The translations under genes were made by a program, and so were the position numbers. A model generated the notes under the pieces. That model was not told the DNA's origin. It made no database searches and saw only the letters and a program-made list of their open reading frames with translations. A stretch of DNA of 64,000 nt from Lichenostomus cassidix (Eukaryota; Chordata; Aves; Passeriformes; Meliphagidae), in contig CM039211.1 of NCBI GenBank assembly GCA_008360975.2, forward strand, positions 2,773,295-2,837,294, written 5' to 3'. Shown here piece after piece: positions 36,732 to 50,300 of this stretch. Every line of letters starts with the position of its first letter. The stretch's first letter is position 1.

Positions 36732-39700
36732 GAGTTCCTGCTGTTGGCAGGAACAAGTGACTGGAACAAATACATCTAAGGGGAGAGCAAAGACAGTATC
36801 AATAATATGAGTCTATTTGAGTGAATGATACCTATTCACTCTAAACAGCCCTGCCCAAAATTCCCAGTAATTTTGGGGAAATTACAGGGCTGCTTGAGAC
36901 TCATGTCACAATGCTTTATGAGAGTATGCAATTGAACTATAGAATGGAGAAATAATGGTAGTCATCAGCAGCAGCTGCCTATGCAATAAATATCCTTTTA
37001 AAGTCATGACTGCAGCAGGGAAAGCATTAGAGAAACATTGCTTTTTGCAGTGTGACATTCTAATTAGAGAAAGGAATGCAGAAACTTTTTGAGAGAGGCA
37101 CTTGAGTGCCGTATTATTCCACGTGAACATCTCTGTAATTTTGTGGATGAAGGTATTTTTCATTGTGGATAAAACCATTCCATTTCTTTCTGTTCTCTTT
37201 AATTGCACGTGGCATCCTCTTTTGGTCATGGCTACGTGAGGAGAGGGGAATCTTACAGAATTTCCAAAAGAGGAATGTCCAGGTCATGTCCACCTGCTGA
37301 CACAGTCTGTGTTAGACTGAGTATGTGCCTCATTCCTTGTAATAGAGGAAATTATTATCACTTTCAAAGACATTCCACTTAAGAAATACGCTCCCTCTAG
37401 ACTTTGGGGAACTTATGTGAATACTGAATAAAAAGGCACAGTAGGACTTTCTGCAAAAAGGTTCCCTTTGGTAACCACTATTTTTCAAATCTGCATTTTG
37501 TGGGGCTTTTAAAGCTACAGGAGAGTGTAGGAAACTCAAAGTCTCCTTCTGAACTCTGGAAAAAAACTGACTCAGTACAAATATATACATTATACTGGTA
37601 TTGTGAGGGTTGAAATGAAATTGGATGATAAGTTTAACACAAATAAGACTCTCTTCAGACACCTGTTCCATGTAATGATCATCAAAGCATCTATAAAGAA
37701 TATTAAAAACAGGTAATATATGAGGTACCAATGTAGGTACTCCTAGTAATCTGTTTTTCATCTACATGTGCAGATATTGGCATAAAGACATTATATCATG
37801 CAAAAGCCTGATTTTAGTACAATATCCTGCCTGTACAGTAACTACTTTACAGATTCCAATTTTATTTAGTAATACAGTTTAATGCTTGGTGAGACAGATC
37901 TGAATAGACCTTGCTGCATGACAACCTCTTTCATTTCAAACAGATAAGTAAGATGTAGGGGATTTATATTACCCAAGTTCATTATCTGTAAAAAGAAGAA
38001 CTAAGAGTCCCTGATTCAGCTTAACAACCTTCATTCAGACCGATTTGCCTCGCTGAGTTCAGCAGTCACAGGAGAAGATTGTCACATGGGTGACAATCAG
38101 ATGCCAGCTCTGCATCAGATCAGGTGGATCTGTCTTGTCCAGCCTTGAAAAAACTCCAAGCACTGACAATATAAGTAAATTGAAATACAAGCGTTTCATA
38201 GCATGCATTTATCTGGTTTTTTTTTTTCTGAATAAAAGGTCAAATTATGTTAGTTTATGAAATTGGCTAGTCAAATGATTTAAATGTGAGAAAGAAAAGG
38301 CATATCTTAAATTTTAAACTCACCTGGGCATAGCAAAACAATCAAACACCACAAACCACTTTGACTTTATGCTGTCTACCTTTGAAATGGCTATTTGTTT
38401 ACCCTATGCCCTCGGAATTAATAGAAGAGTCAAGGAAATTCTTCATTTTCAAGGTATCATGAGGTTTTAATTGAGTTCCTAGTAATCAGAGGGTTCTGAC
38501 AACAAGAAATTCACTAATAACTTGTGAGTTTTATAAGTAAATCCTACATTATGATTCGTAGAATGTCTGTAAGTTGAAGTAAATGGATTTGGTTAGTCCA
38601 TGTATTATTATTTTTGACTTTTGAGTGTTAAAAGCAGCACTCCCTGCTTACATTGGATCTGGTTTATCACAAAAGCAGTTACCTGTTGCTCTCCCTGATT
38701 TTCAGAGTTCAGAGTACTTGAACAGAGTGTTAGAATACCATGCTATGATAATTTCTGATTTCTCTAAAGATGTTCAAACACACCTACCTCACCCCATCCC
38801 ACTTCCTGTACACTCAGAGTAAATTATCTTTAACTACTCACAGGTTCACAAATAAAAGGAAATTTCCAAAGATTGTAAAGTTATTTCTTGAAAACTAGTT
38901 CTGTTGACTTTTAATTAGATATTCAACATGTTATCTTTAACTAGGCACAAATGTTCTCTCAAAAAGATTTCTTTAAAATTACAAACATTCAAACTGTTGG
39001 TAAGACAGATTTCAGGTTTGCAGTTTGCAATATTTTGCAAAAAAACATTTTTAATTGAAATAACCAAGTCTCAAAAAAGAATCAATATTGAATCACAATG
39101 TAACCAAAAACACATTGAAACTCGTGGGCAGGCAAGCCACATATTCTACTTTATTTTCTTGACAAGTTAATATGGACAATTCTGCTTAAATGGTGTATGA
39201 GATCATAGTATTTATTGTTAGCTTTTTTGTTGTATTTTGTCATGATCTTAAATTTTTACTCAGAAAAAAAATAGCGTAACCTATTACCATAACAAGGAAA
39301 ATAAGCAAATTATGAATTTCCAAGAGAGACATGTTTGGTAATTTTTGCTAACTAAAGAAAAACTGATGTAAAAACAACTTGAACAGCTTGCATCTGTTAG
39401 TGAACGTTTTGTGATTTGAAGCACACAAGCAGAGAGAAAGCCTTTCTGTCTCTGGGGATGCTGACTTCTGATTTGTATTCAGGAGCCCACATCCCTCTGG
39501 CTCAGCAGACTCTTCACTGGAATGAGGTTCCTACATCCCCTGAGCAGCCTGTTGTCATCCATTTGAAGGCAGGGTTGTCATCCACTCAAATAATCCCCAT
39601 AAACAGCTCATTCAGGTGTCACCAGCCTGTTCCTCCTTCACTGTTAGTGAGCTGAGTTTCTCTCTAAGTACTGTGGGCTGGAGAAAGCACTGTTTCCCAA

Positions 39701-42700
39701 GTGGGTATCTGTCTGTTAATCAGAGAGGGCTTTATTAATGCAGGAAATTGGTCATACCTGGGGAATAGTTACAAGGTTCTGACAATAAAAGTGCCACTGG
39801 CACTCAGGAGAGGAAAATGTGTATTTTTGTACCTACCAATCCTACAGCCATCACCTGCCTCCCTCCTGGGACTGACACCAACAGCCACACTCCTCTGTTT
39901 CTTGAAGTTCTTCCACTAAAATCCCACTGACCCACTATTGTGTGTGTGCTGCTCACATTCCTGTGGTATTCAGGATTATTTTCCTCATACACATTATTTT
40001 GTCATTATCTTTGTTTGTGAAATGCTTGGCAACTTTAAAATTTGTCTGAAGTTAAACTGAAATGTAAATTTTTTTATTCACAGTACTACTGAAGGACAAA
40101 ATATATTCAAGAGCTGATTTGGGGGTTTTGGGTAGTTTGGTGTTTGGGTTTTTTTTTAAACTATTAATTCAGGCATTTCAGTGCTGTGATTTAGTCCCTT
40201 CAGCTTACCTGTCTAAACAGAGCCTTAAGCTTGTGATTGTAACATGATGGGCTTAGAGACTGAATGTCTTGTAGTGGTGCTTTGATTTTTCTGAAAAGAA
40301 AATAAACCCAAAAACTAAACAAACCCAAACCATAATGCAAACCACATTCTTTGGTGAAAGAGATCCCCTTTATTTATCAACAGTGAATGTATGTGGTGTG
40401 CTAACATTTTTATTCACTTGCAACACGTAAAGAAAACATGGTGGTAAAGCTCGGAGCATGTGAATACCCAGTAGTTCACGTGATAAAAGTAATAAGTGAT
40501 TTAAAAAAAGTGATAAAAAGTAAGATAAAAGTTGTTTGTAAAGTAGAAGTGATGTAAATTGGGGAGTAGGTCACATGAGGTAGATGAAATGAGGTTACTG
40601 GAACTTTTTTTGGGGGAGAATTCAAGGTCAAGTGACATTTTTAAATATTTTAATTTTTTAATAAAAATTTAAGAATTTAAAAAAAATCTATTTTAAATAT
40701 TCTATCGGGGTAATTCTATAACTCAATTTTTCACTTTGTTTTTTATTGTATTTATCATACCTTTGGCATTAAAAGAGACAAAATTAAAATGCAGGTACAC
40801 CATGGAACATGTAGGGAAGACAGTGGAAGGAAGAAGAGCCATTAACAACAGCAACAATAAGGACAATAGTTTAAAATCTGCTAAAAATTTTCCAGCTTTC
40901 ATAAATCTGATTCATGATCAAGTCAAGCAAGTCATAAAAAAGCTGTAAATGAGACAGTACTGATCACAAAGATTACAATGCATAGAAATTTTGGAAATCT
41001 GTCAGATTTGCTAGTTTCTTTGATAATTGTTAAAAGTTGGAGAATATTTCAACAACAGAGAAGCTCCCACTGTGTGCTCAAAACAGGAGAGGAGGTGTCA
41101 AGGAATTGTTGGAAGGGAATGCAATGTGTGAGAGAGACAAGGTGTGAGTGAGGAATATTTGCATCCAGGTATTTCTCAGAGGTTTTGTTTAGTCATGTTC
41201 TGCAGTGTTATTATGTGGCAAGTGATTAAAGAATAAAGTCTGCAGAGCTGTGAGGTTGTTATCTAGGGAAAGAGAGAGATTAGGAGGTGTTATTGGGGGA
41301 TTATAAATATCTAATAATACCAGAGTTTTCTGTAATTAGCACAGTGGATTAAAAAACCAAAAAAAAGCAACAACCAAAAAAGACAAGTAACAGAAAAAGA
41401 GGACCTCACTTTTTGTGCAGAAAGAGCTCACAAAATTAAATCTAAAGGTAAATGGTTTTGCTTTTTACCTTAATAATATTTCTAGGAAAATTGTTTACTT
41501 TTCAGCTGTTTCCTCAGCTCATATTGTGCAGACCCATGTTCCTCCCAATGTAACTGTGATTTTAGTGGGATATTAAATATATACTAAGACCTTTAAAACA
41601 GTTAATATAGCTGATGAAGTACCATAGTCATTGATCCCTTTCAAAATCCACTCAGATTCTGAGATCTGGTGAATATCGTGGGATAACTAGAGCCAGAATT
41701 TCTGACTGAATGTTTTTTCTTCTGTCAAATTTATTTTTTAATTGGGTTTTTTCCTCTCCCAGGTTTTGTTTTTGAGGTTGCCTGGTGCAATGTGAAGCAG
41801 TTCCATTTGCCCTTGTACGTTCATTTCTTCAATTGGTGTCGTGCCATACGAAGCAATGAAAATGTCTTGAACTGCTGGGTGCCTTTAATAATGTCAAATG
41901 ATGTCTTGCTGAACGTCAAAAAATGCCTGATATTCTCTCTGATACACTGGTGACCTCTGTGAGAGAGCTCTTGCTATTTGTACCATGCAAATAGTCTGGT
42001 TGCCAGGAGAGGTATGTGCAGCAGAGGTTAAAAAAAATGTGAAAAAAATGAAAAATCCTAGATGTGAAGATTCTAACTGAAATATTATACATGATAAGGG
42101 CCTTAATAGAAACATGTTTTGATATAAACAGACACACATACGTAAGTATGCCACAAATTTCTTCATCTTATATATCAGCATTTTGCATTCTATGCTTATG
42201 TGGGCATTTAAATCCATTGAATAGAAATATTTTCTCAATTGCATTTAAAAAGTTACTAATATAATGGCTGAATGTATAAACTTTCATCTTTAGGTTAAAA
42301 CTGCAAACACAGTAGTAGAGAAATAAACAGGAGTGAACTGTCAGCAAAGAGTCAACTAGGGTTTTATCTACTCCTAATGAAATATTTGAATTAAACATGT
42401 GCTGGAGTACACACTAAACATGAGAGTTTCCACTGAATGGTTCCAAAACAGATGGAAGGAATGATAAAAAAATAAAACAAGGCTGTTACTACTGACTGTT
42501 AACAACACTCAGGTTAGGAATTTTCACTCACACATGTTTGCAGAATTTGTGGTGTCCTTCAAAATGCTGTTAGTTTTTTGGTTTTTTCCCATTTTAAACT
42601 GCTCCATGTAGCTGTCTACCTTGAAGACATTAAACTTCAGGGATAGCTCAAGCTACGATGGTTTTAGAGATTCATACATACATTTAAACAAAAGGGGGGA

Positions 42701-44129
42701 AAGCAATCAGCACAACATCAGCAGAATTATTTTCTGTTGAACATTTTTCTACATGTGAATCAGTACCTAGAGAATAGCATAGGTAAATGTTAAAAGAGCT
42801 CTTTTAGCCCTCCATAGCCTCTCCATCACTGTATATTTTTTCTATTTCCTAGTACATTTTTTCACATTAATACAAGTTTGGGTTTTTTTGGCTGAGGATT
42901 AAAAAATATTCTATATCATTGTTTTTTTCCAGATTTTTATCACTTTCCTGATACTTCTCCATAGTATTGGTACATCACTATTTGTACATGTTGGTCTTTA
43001 GGCTTTCCAGCATCCTGTAGAACAGTGAGTTGAAAGATCTTATAAGGAACTTTTCCATATTAACTGAAATAATGTGCCAGAGGTGTGAACAGCCTCAGGA
43101 TTACTATTTAGCCATTAAATCATCTTCCCTCTTCTTATTCTTGTTTGCTGTGAATTTTTGTGTTGCTTTGCTCTGCAGAAAAACAGAAATGAATGTGAAC
43201 AGCAGTTAATCCAGAAAAAATGTATAATTCATTATTGGTAAATATGGTAGTAAAAAAAAAAATTACTTTCAAAATTAGAAGTTGGGCTGGGTGTATTTTA
43301 AACAACATCCTCTATGTGAGTCATGACATTTTTCAGTTTTTACATTCCCCAGTACTTTGCAATTTGGAGACCAATTTTTAATTTCAGATTTACATTTAAA
43401 ATAATCAGATGGTTGAAACCAGTTATTACCATAGAGGAAGTTTCCTTTTCACTGGAGCAAGTGTTATGTAAAGAAGACAGTAAAGGTGTAATATTTGCTT
43501 TATAGAAAAGAAGCAGCAATGAATTATTATGTTAACATTATGAACCTGTAAAGCCTCAGCCATGTTTTTCGTAAAATAAGAATAATCTAATTATGTTTAT
43601 CACACACCCAGATAGAAACAATTTTGTAGTGTCATTTCTGTAGTAGAAGTACCAGTGTAAATAATTGTTTTCTAGAAATGAATGGAAACTATGGAAAACA
43701 TGCAGTTTAGACAGACATTGGAAAGTAAAAGGAAAGAATTTTTTTTGTTAAAATAAAAGTAAAGACCTATAAGGATGTAACCAAATGAACACCAAATACC
43801 ACAATTCTTAATCATAATCTCCAAATGACACTATCTGTCAGATCAAATGCCAATTTTTTTCCTCACAGCTGGCCAAAGCTTTCTGTTCAGTACTGCCATA
43901 TTCTGCTGAGAAAGAGCAAAAGTATTAATGTACCTCACACTTATGTCCATGCTTGCGGTGTGGACACCTGAAGAAAACTTTCTGAAAAAGCAGAAAGTGA
44001 AAAAAAAATGCTGCTTCTTAGCGGTGTGTGTTTCACTGAAGCCATTTGTCTAACATGTTACTGATTCCATTGGGCATAAAAAAAAGTTTATGTGTTTGGA
44101 GATGTGGTCCCTAAACTCATCTCATCTCT
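36732..44129. other. Non-coding, AT-rich
   Basis: No gene recognised over 7.4 kb. T/G-rich patches lie near 40121-40160 and A/C-rich ones near 40303-40333 and 41350-41386. The longest frame (37330-37761 -, 143 codons) has no recognisable domain. A candidate exon at 41763-42011 is discussed in the findings. Confidence 0.55.
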
Positions 44130-44340
44130 GTTAGCAAGCAGGGCTAACATTTATCAAGTTGCTCTGGGCCTCACCCAAGTGAGATTTGAGTATTTTCAAG
44201 GATGACTGTTTCGCGGTCTCTCTGGAAAACTGCTGCAATATTTAACCACCCTCAGAGTCAGAAAGTTTCTCCTTTCATCTAATTGCAATTTCAAGCATTG
44301 CAGCTTGTACCTATTTTCTCTGCCACCAGGCTCTGTCAAT
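44130..44340 (-). mobile_element. Ancient CR1 LINE 3' fragment
   Basis: Diverged but ordered similarity to the reversed CR1 3' region. 'caagcagggctaac' and 'aagttgctctgggcc' are followed by 'gagtattttcaaggatg', 'ctctctggaaaactgctgca', 'accaccctcagagtcagaaa', and finally 'gcagcttgtacctattttct'. The conserved terminal end is not visible, and many substitutions and small gaps are present, so this is the oldest CR1 copy in the window. Identification is by pattern and was not tested by alignment. Confidence 0.65.
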
Positions 44341-47300
44341 CATTACATTTTGAAATAATGTCATATCATTTTGAAATAACATGGTGAAACTTGTGTTAAA
44401 TTCACTGTGAGTAAGCCAAATTCCTCGTAGTCAAGGATTTGTACAGAATACTGATTTTCTGAACCTCAAGCTTTTCTTTGAAAAGAGGAGAGGAAATGGA
44501 ACTGAGAACCTCCTGCCCCTTCCTTTTCTAGTGTTGGAATCCACACACTCAGGTTATTCATACCTGCTGAAAAAGGTAAAAGAGAGCTAGAAATACCTCA
44601 GACAAGAGGATCAGCAAACCAACAAGAAAGTGACCCCAGCTGATGTGCAAATGAGGAAAAAAATACAGCAAAACTGATGGAATAAACACAGTTTTTGCTA
44701 CCCAATTAAAATTTCGTAGCAAGAACATGTCCTAGTTCTCCTGAGAATGAAAACTTTGTGGTTTTGTGTTCCTTTCCTCTCTGAAAAAGCTAAAGATCTT
44801 AAGGCAGGGTGCTTTTGATTGATGGTTCTCTGATCAGCAGGTAACCAGCAGGCATCTTGCAGCTTTCATCCCAGCATCTCTGATTGTCATTTTGAGGAGT
44901 CTAGGCTGCTGCTGTAAGATCATTATGCCATTTCACAGCTCCATTTGCATTATCACTGTCATTTGTAAACTAGTTTAGAAAACATCTTGTATTTTTGGTG
45001 GGTTTTTTTGTGGTGATTTATAGTTAGGTTTATGTGTTTGTTTATGGTTGCCCCATTTTCTGCTGTTCCTGTATCAATGAGCTCATTGCCACCTGAAATG
45101 TCACAAGTGGAATTTTTGGTCTTAGGTCTATTGTGCAAAACCTCTTATGTCTCAGACATAAATAACTACTGCTTTATTGTGCCTAGCCACAAAACATTGA
45201 ATAATTGAATGGCATGCAACTATACAGGCTGAATTTCTGCTGTCATTAAGGAATTATTATCTTCTATCATCTGCCTGTTGATTTTCCACTTGAACATTTC
45301 AGTGGCTAAGGAATATCTCAAATGTTCCTTGGAAAAGCCATGCCAATGGCTTTACTCCTGGTATCAGGAACACCAGTAAAAGACTCTGTGTTCTCTAAAT
45401 TGTGCTGAAAACTACAGCAAATGACAGAGGAGATTGACTTTATGAAGGGAATTTTTTAAAAGCGTAATGCGTGGGGCATTAGGATGATTTCCTATGATTC
45501 CTTCCTGGGTGTCATGACTTGGCATCACAATGGTTTGTAACAAAATGAGTAATCATCTCACAGGGTTTTCATGGGGAAATAATAGCTCCCATCATTTTGC
45601 ACAGACGGGAAACTGCTGAGAGGCTGGGCTCAAGTTTTATTTAAAGAGAAGGAAACTGAGAACGTTTGTTTCAGGCGACAGACATCAATTGCTTCTCTCT
45701 TTATCTTTTCTTAAACTGAACTATTATCTCAGAAGTAATTGATTCCCTCTGTACTAAAAATGCTTGCAACACTTTTTACTTAGATATCTCTGCATATTTT
45801 TGTGTGATGCACACAAAGAGTAAGATTTGAGGAAGCATAATAATGATTTTTACTTTAACTGTAAAAATACCCACATCCTAAGTGTACCCTGGGCACCTTA
45901 TGCACAATCCACATGTTGCAGTATTTTCTACTAATTCTTGGGACTAAATGCTGAATTAAGTACAGGTTTTGAAGATCTTGATGTTGCACTCTTCATGGAT
46001 AAATAGTTTTATCTGTCTAAAAGTTCAGTAAAGCCATCTGGACTTCAGCCATGTGTGGGAGACAGCTCATAGGGAGTTTATTGTACTTTGACCCTTGCCT
46101 TCATGCTGCATATTTCACTGTGTAATTACTGCATTTATATTCATGTTTTAATTGCTATTACTTACTTAATCTTACTAAGTCTTGCTCTCAATCTTGTAAT
46201 TACTGTTCCTATTACTACTGCTATTACTATTGCTATGGGATATCTACTGTTTATTAGTTAATTAATATATTACTAATGTGTTTACTACATGATTGTACAA
46301 AATCCTACAATCTTTTGTCAAGAGGTGGTTCTGAAACTGTGTGAATCTTGTCTAGAATTAGCCCCAGTTGCTGTGAGTGTAGAAATTTTTTTTAATTTTT
46401 TTTTTTTTAGATAAAAGTCCACAGATCCCTGTTAAAAGCACAGAGCTTTGGCTTCCTAATTCCCACTTAGAATGCAGCTAGGGATAAACACAGAAAAAGC
46501 AGGTGTTTCTCACAGCAGTGTGCTCCTGCTGAGGAGCACAGGTTTTCTACAGGAAACCTGTGCTGTAAATGTGACAAGCTGTCAGCATCATGTGCATGGC
46601 TGCTGCATTGAAACGAGAGGTGGACCAAACCTTTTCAGAGATAATCCCCCCAAAAAAACACAGCTGAGCAGTTTTGCCAGATCTATGTGATGTTTTTCCT
46701 TCAGATGGTATCAAACCCGCTAAAGTAGTTGTCAGCCAATTCAATTAAAAGGCCTTCCTTAAAATGTTATGTTTGGGAAGAATTAATTATGGGAACTACT
46801 CCTGGCTATAATGCATTGGAGACTCAACTGTTCCCAGTCCTTGTCTTCCTCTAGGATTATTTATCATGTGATAATTTGATTTATCATTTCTTTGGGTTCT
46901 TGCTTGACAGAGGTAACTTAACAGAATTGCTGCCAAAAAATAAAAAAATCAACAGAAACTGGCAAATGAAATGAAATATGTTCTGGGCATGGAGTTCATA
47001 CTGATGGTGGAATTTAATGGGATTTCACTAAGTAGTGCTGTCTTATATCAAATATGAGTTTTAAACTTCTGGCTGTAGTAAAGACGTTTGTCTGTTAATA
47101 CCACACCTACCCATAAAACCATATAGCAAAGTGTTATTGCATGTTTTATAGGCAAAAAAATTTAAACTTTACAGCCGGCATAGAAATGTGCAATTTGCAT
47201 ATGCAAATGGTACACAAAATGTCACTAATCCCATCCGGAAAGTCATGTAACTATATCGTATTTTATGGTATAGAATATCACCATTTAATAGACTTCATTT

Positions 47301-50300
47301 TGCATGTTGGACTGAAGATTTATGGTGTGATTATCAAGTGTACCTTAACTACCACCATCTAGGACTTTGTTACTGGATGCATCCACAATATTGCTCCAGA
47401 CACCACTTTGTCAGAGGGATCTGAGAAAGGTTCCTGTCTTTTGAGACACAGCTGTGTAAGAAAATGAGCCCAACAGGGTGTCCTGGCTTAGGTTCATGTG
47501 AGTAAAAAGAATGACTGTGCTGGGAAGAGCCATGTCAGACCATCCCAGCCATGCTTTGCTCAATAAATCATTCCAGGTATGTGTTACAATGCAAATTTCT
47601 TGGCTTTACTCTGATTTTTTAATTGTAAACAATATATATTATATCTCATTTTGTTAGTGTTCAGTTAATAATTTTGAAACATCAGAGATGTCATGCAAAG
47701 TTGATCTTCCTTAAGCTTATTTCAAAAAAGGTGTGAGCAATAGTGAAGTTCTAGCAAATACAACTACAAATTAAGATCTAAACCTTTACAATGTTTGTAA
47801 GTTAAAAAAAAAAATCCCAAACAACAAACCAAACTTAAAAAACCAAACCAAACACCTGCCAAACTCCCTTAAAGCTTATTTTCTTATGTTGATTAATGGC
47901 TCTGTTTAACAGCAAAAGTTTTCAAGAAATCATAATGCTTAGATCCCATTAATGGACTGAGTTCATAAGTGTTCTTGTCTGCTTATATTTCTTTTCATTT
48001 TTTTTGGATATGTGCATGAGCAGAGGCTTGAGCCATGAGTTTGCAATTATTCCATGCTATTTGAGGATCTCAGCTCTTTCCTGAAGCTTTTCCTCAAAAT
48101 CCACGAGCAGAACATGTCCATATTGCATTAATTGGAGAAGTGGAATTTTTTTTTCTCATCTGGTTCAAGGTCCCACAAACATTTCAAAGCTGCAGGTAAA
48201 TAAATTCATATTTTTCTTCAGTGCTAGGGGATCACATGATCCCACATTGCTTCAAATACTGTAACGTGCTCTGAACAGAAATATAATTTCTGCTTTCCTC
48301 CACCACAGAAGTGCCCACCAGTCTTGGTAAAATCTAGACAAGGAAACTGAATAAGTCTTGGTTAAAGCAAGATAGAGAAAAGTAAGTTGAAAAAGGCTAC
48401 CAATATGGATAGGCTTAAACCATATTTGAAGTTTTTAATTAGACACCATGCTGAACAACAGGAAATACATTCTCTACTGACTGAAAATTTCACTGAAGTA
48501 GCATTAAATGCCTGTTAAAAAATAATTACACTTACATAGACAATCCAATTATATAGTTACTGCATTTCAAAGGAAAGTGATCTGTTGGCACATCAGTAAC
48601 TTTTTGCAAGTTTTCTGAAAGTGGTGTCTTTATCTTAAAATGTGTTTAACTTTGCAACATGGTAATTATCACCATTTTTTATTCAATCTTCATCTTTGTT
48701 TTCCAGCTAAAGAATAATAGTCATCTAATAGTGGAATTCATCTAAAGTATAATTTAGTGGAATTAGCATTAACCAAATGTCAAGTCAGAAATCAGGTAAT
48801 GAGTACAGAAATATTTATTATTATATTATTTTATACATTATTAAAGCATGAAGATGTTAGATTAATGTTCAGAAAAGGAGACCCAAGTTACTCTTTTCCC
48901 GTGCAAATTTAGAAAATTGATTGAACTATTATATTTTTTGGGGAAAACATTGTGAATAAAATGTTGGTTGTTTTCTAGTTTACAAAAGGCAGTTTCTTGA
49001 ACAAGTTAGGCTTACGTTCTTATGCTGTACTAGTCAGTAACACCATTAGAGCTTAAATTTTGAAAAATAGTCTATTTCCTCTCATTCTTTCCTACACTCA
49101 AGAAAACCAGGTGAAGGTATGGAGTTTTTCAGAGTTTATTTATGAAGAAACGTTGATCAAGGTTAATATAGCATTTATAATTTTAATTCCAGCCTGTAAT
49201 AAAGTGTGTGAGAAAAACCTGTGAGGAATTTGTTTTGGCTGTTTGCACAGGAATGTGCCATCAAATGCACAAGTCACTGCAAACAACACTGGCAATCCTA
49301 AAAACAAATATTTTCTCCTAAATATTTTGTATTTCAAATCTAAAGGAATGGGCAGAACGTGAGAAGACGTATTCCAGGTGATTAGCCTTGAACAGCTGCT
49401 GTAAGGAGGATGTGGCTGAGGGTCAGGATCTCCCACTTTTCCTCTGATGGCAATATAAGTCCTTCCTTCTGCAGTGACAGAACATGACCAGTTCCTGCTG
49501 CTGGCCTGTGGAATGAAAGATTTGTGGCTATTTTCCTCTAATCTCCAGTCAATTGCTGAAATAAAGGGGAAAACGATTTCACTTATGGCTTCTCCAGTTC
49601 CCGTGTTTCTGAATCACACAAATGCCCACAGAATACTCATGAGCTTTGCAACTGTTTACTGCAAATCACTTACATCCTGTTCTTTATATAATCTCCTCTC
49701 TTTTCCTTATGTGCTTTTTCCACACTGATTTTTCCATGACCAAAATGCAAGGCTGGAAACAAATGCTACAGGTTTCTGTTCGTGGTTACAGAAAAAGGGG
49801 AATCTGAGCAAGCTAAAATTACTGAAGCTTGATTAAAATAAAGATAATTTTTACTCCACCATTTGCAAGCGCAAATGTAGCAAAAAAATCCTACACAAAT
49901 TAGGTGAAGAAAGGTTGTCTGATAGATATTATCTCTTTATACATTCTATAATCAAGGTTTTATTATTACAGCTTATTCTAGCTTTTCCTGATACAACAAT
50001 TTATTACAGCTTAACAGCCCTGTGGTTCAGTCCTAAAAACCCTGAGTGTGGTTTTCTGAAAAAAAAATGAGAAAAGAGTAGCATGATCTTGATAGTTAAT
50101 GGTTTTGTGTAGTCGTTATGTAATTACAGAATTATGCTCATAATGTAATTCAACTACAGCTTATAGGTATGCTGCAATCACTGTTTGCTGCTCAGCTAAT
50201 TTCTTAAACATAATCAAAGACAGGGATTTAAATTAATTCAGAAAATTTCTGTTGTTTCCACTCTCTGATTTTAAGTACGCCTTGAAAATGTGTGTTAGAT

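Noticed and set aside
47465..47580. Segment with gtgtcctggctta, recalling an avian ERV LTR edge
   Set aside because: Only this short stretch fits. No TATA, polyadenylation signal or second terminus could be placed.
48309..48381. Strong acceptor (ctttcctccaccacag) and donor (gtaagttg) 73 bases apart on the + strand
   Set aside because: All three frames contain stops. It shows that good splice-site pairs arise by chance in this window, and was used to temper the exon candidates.
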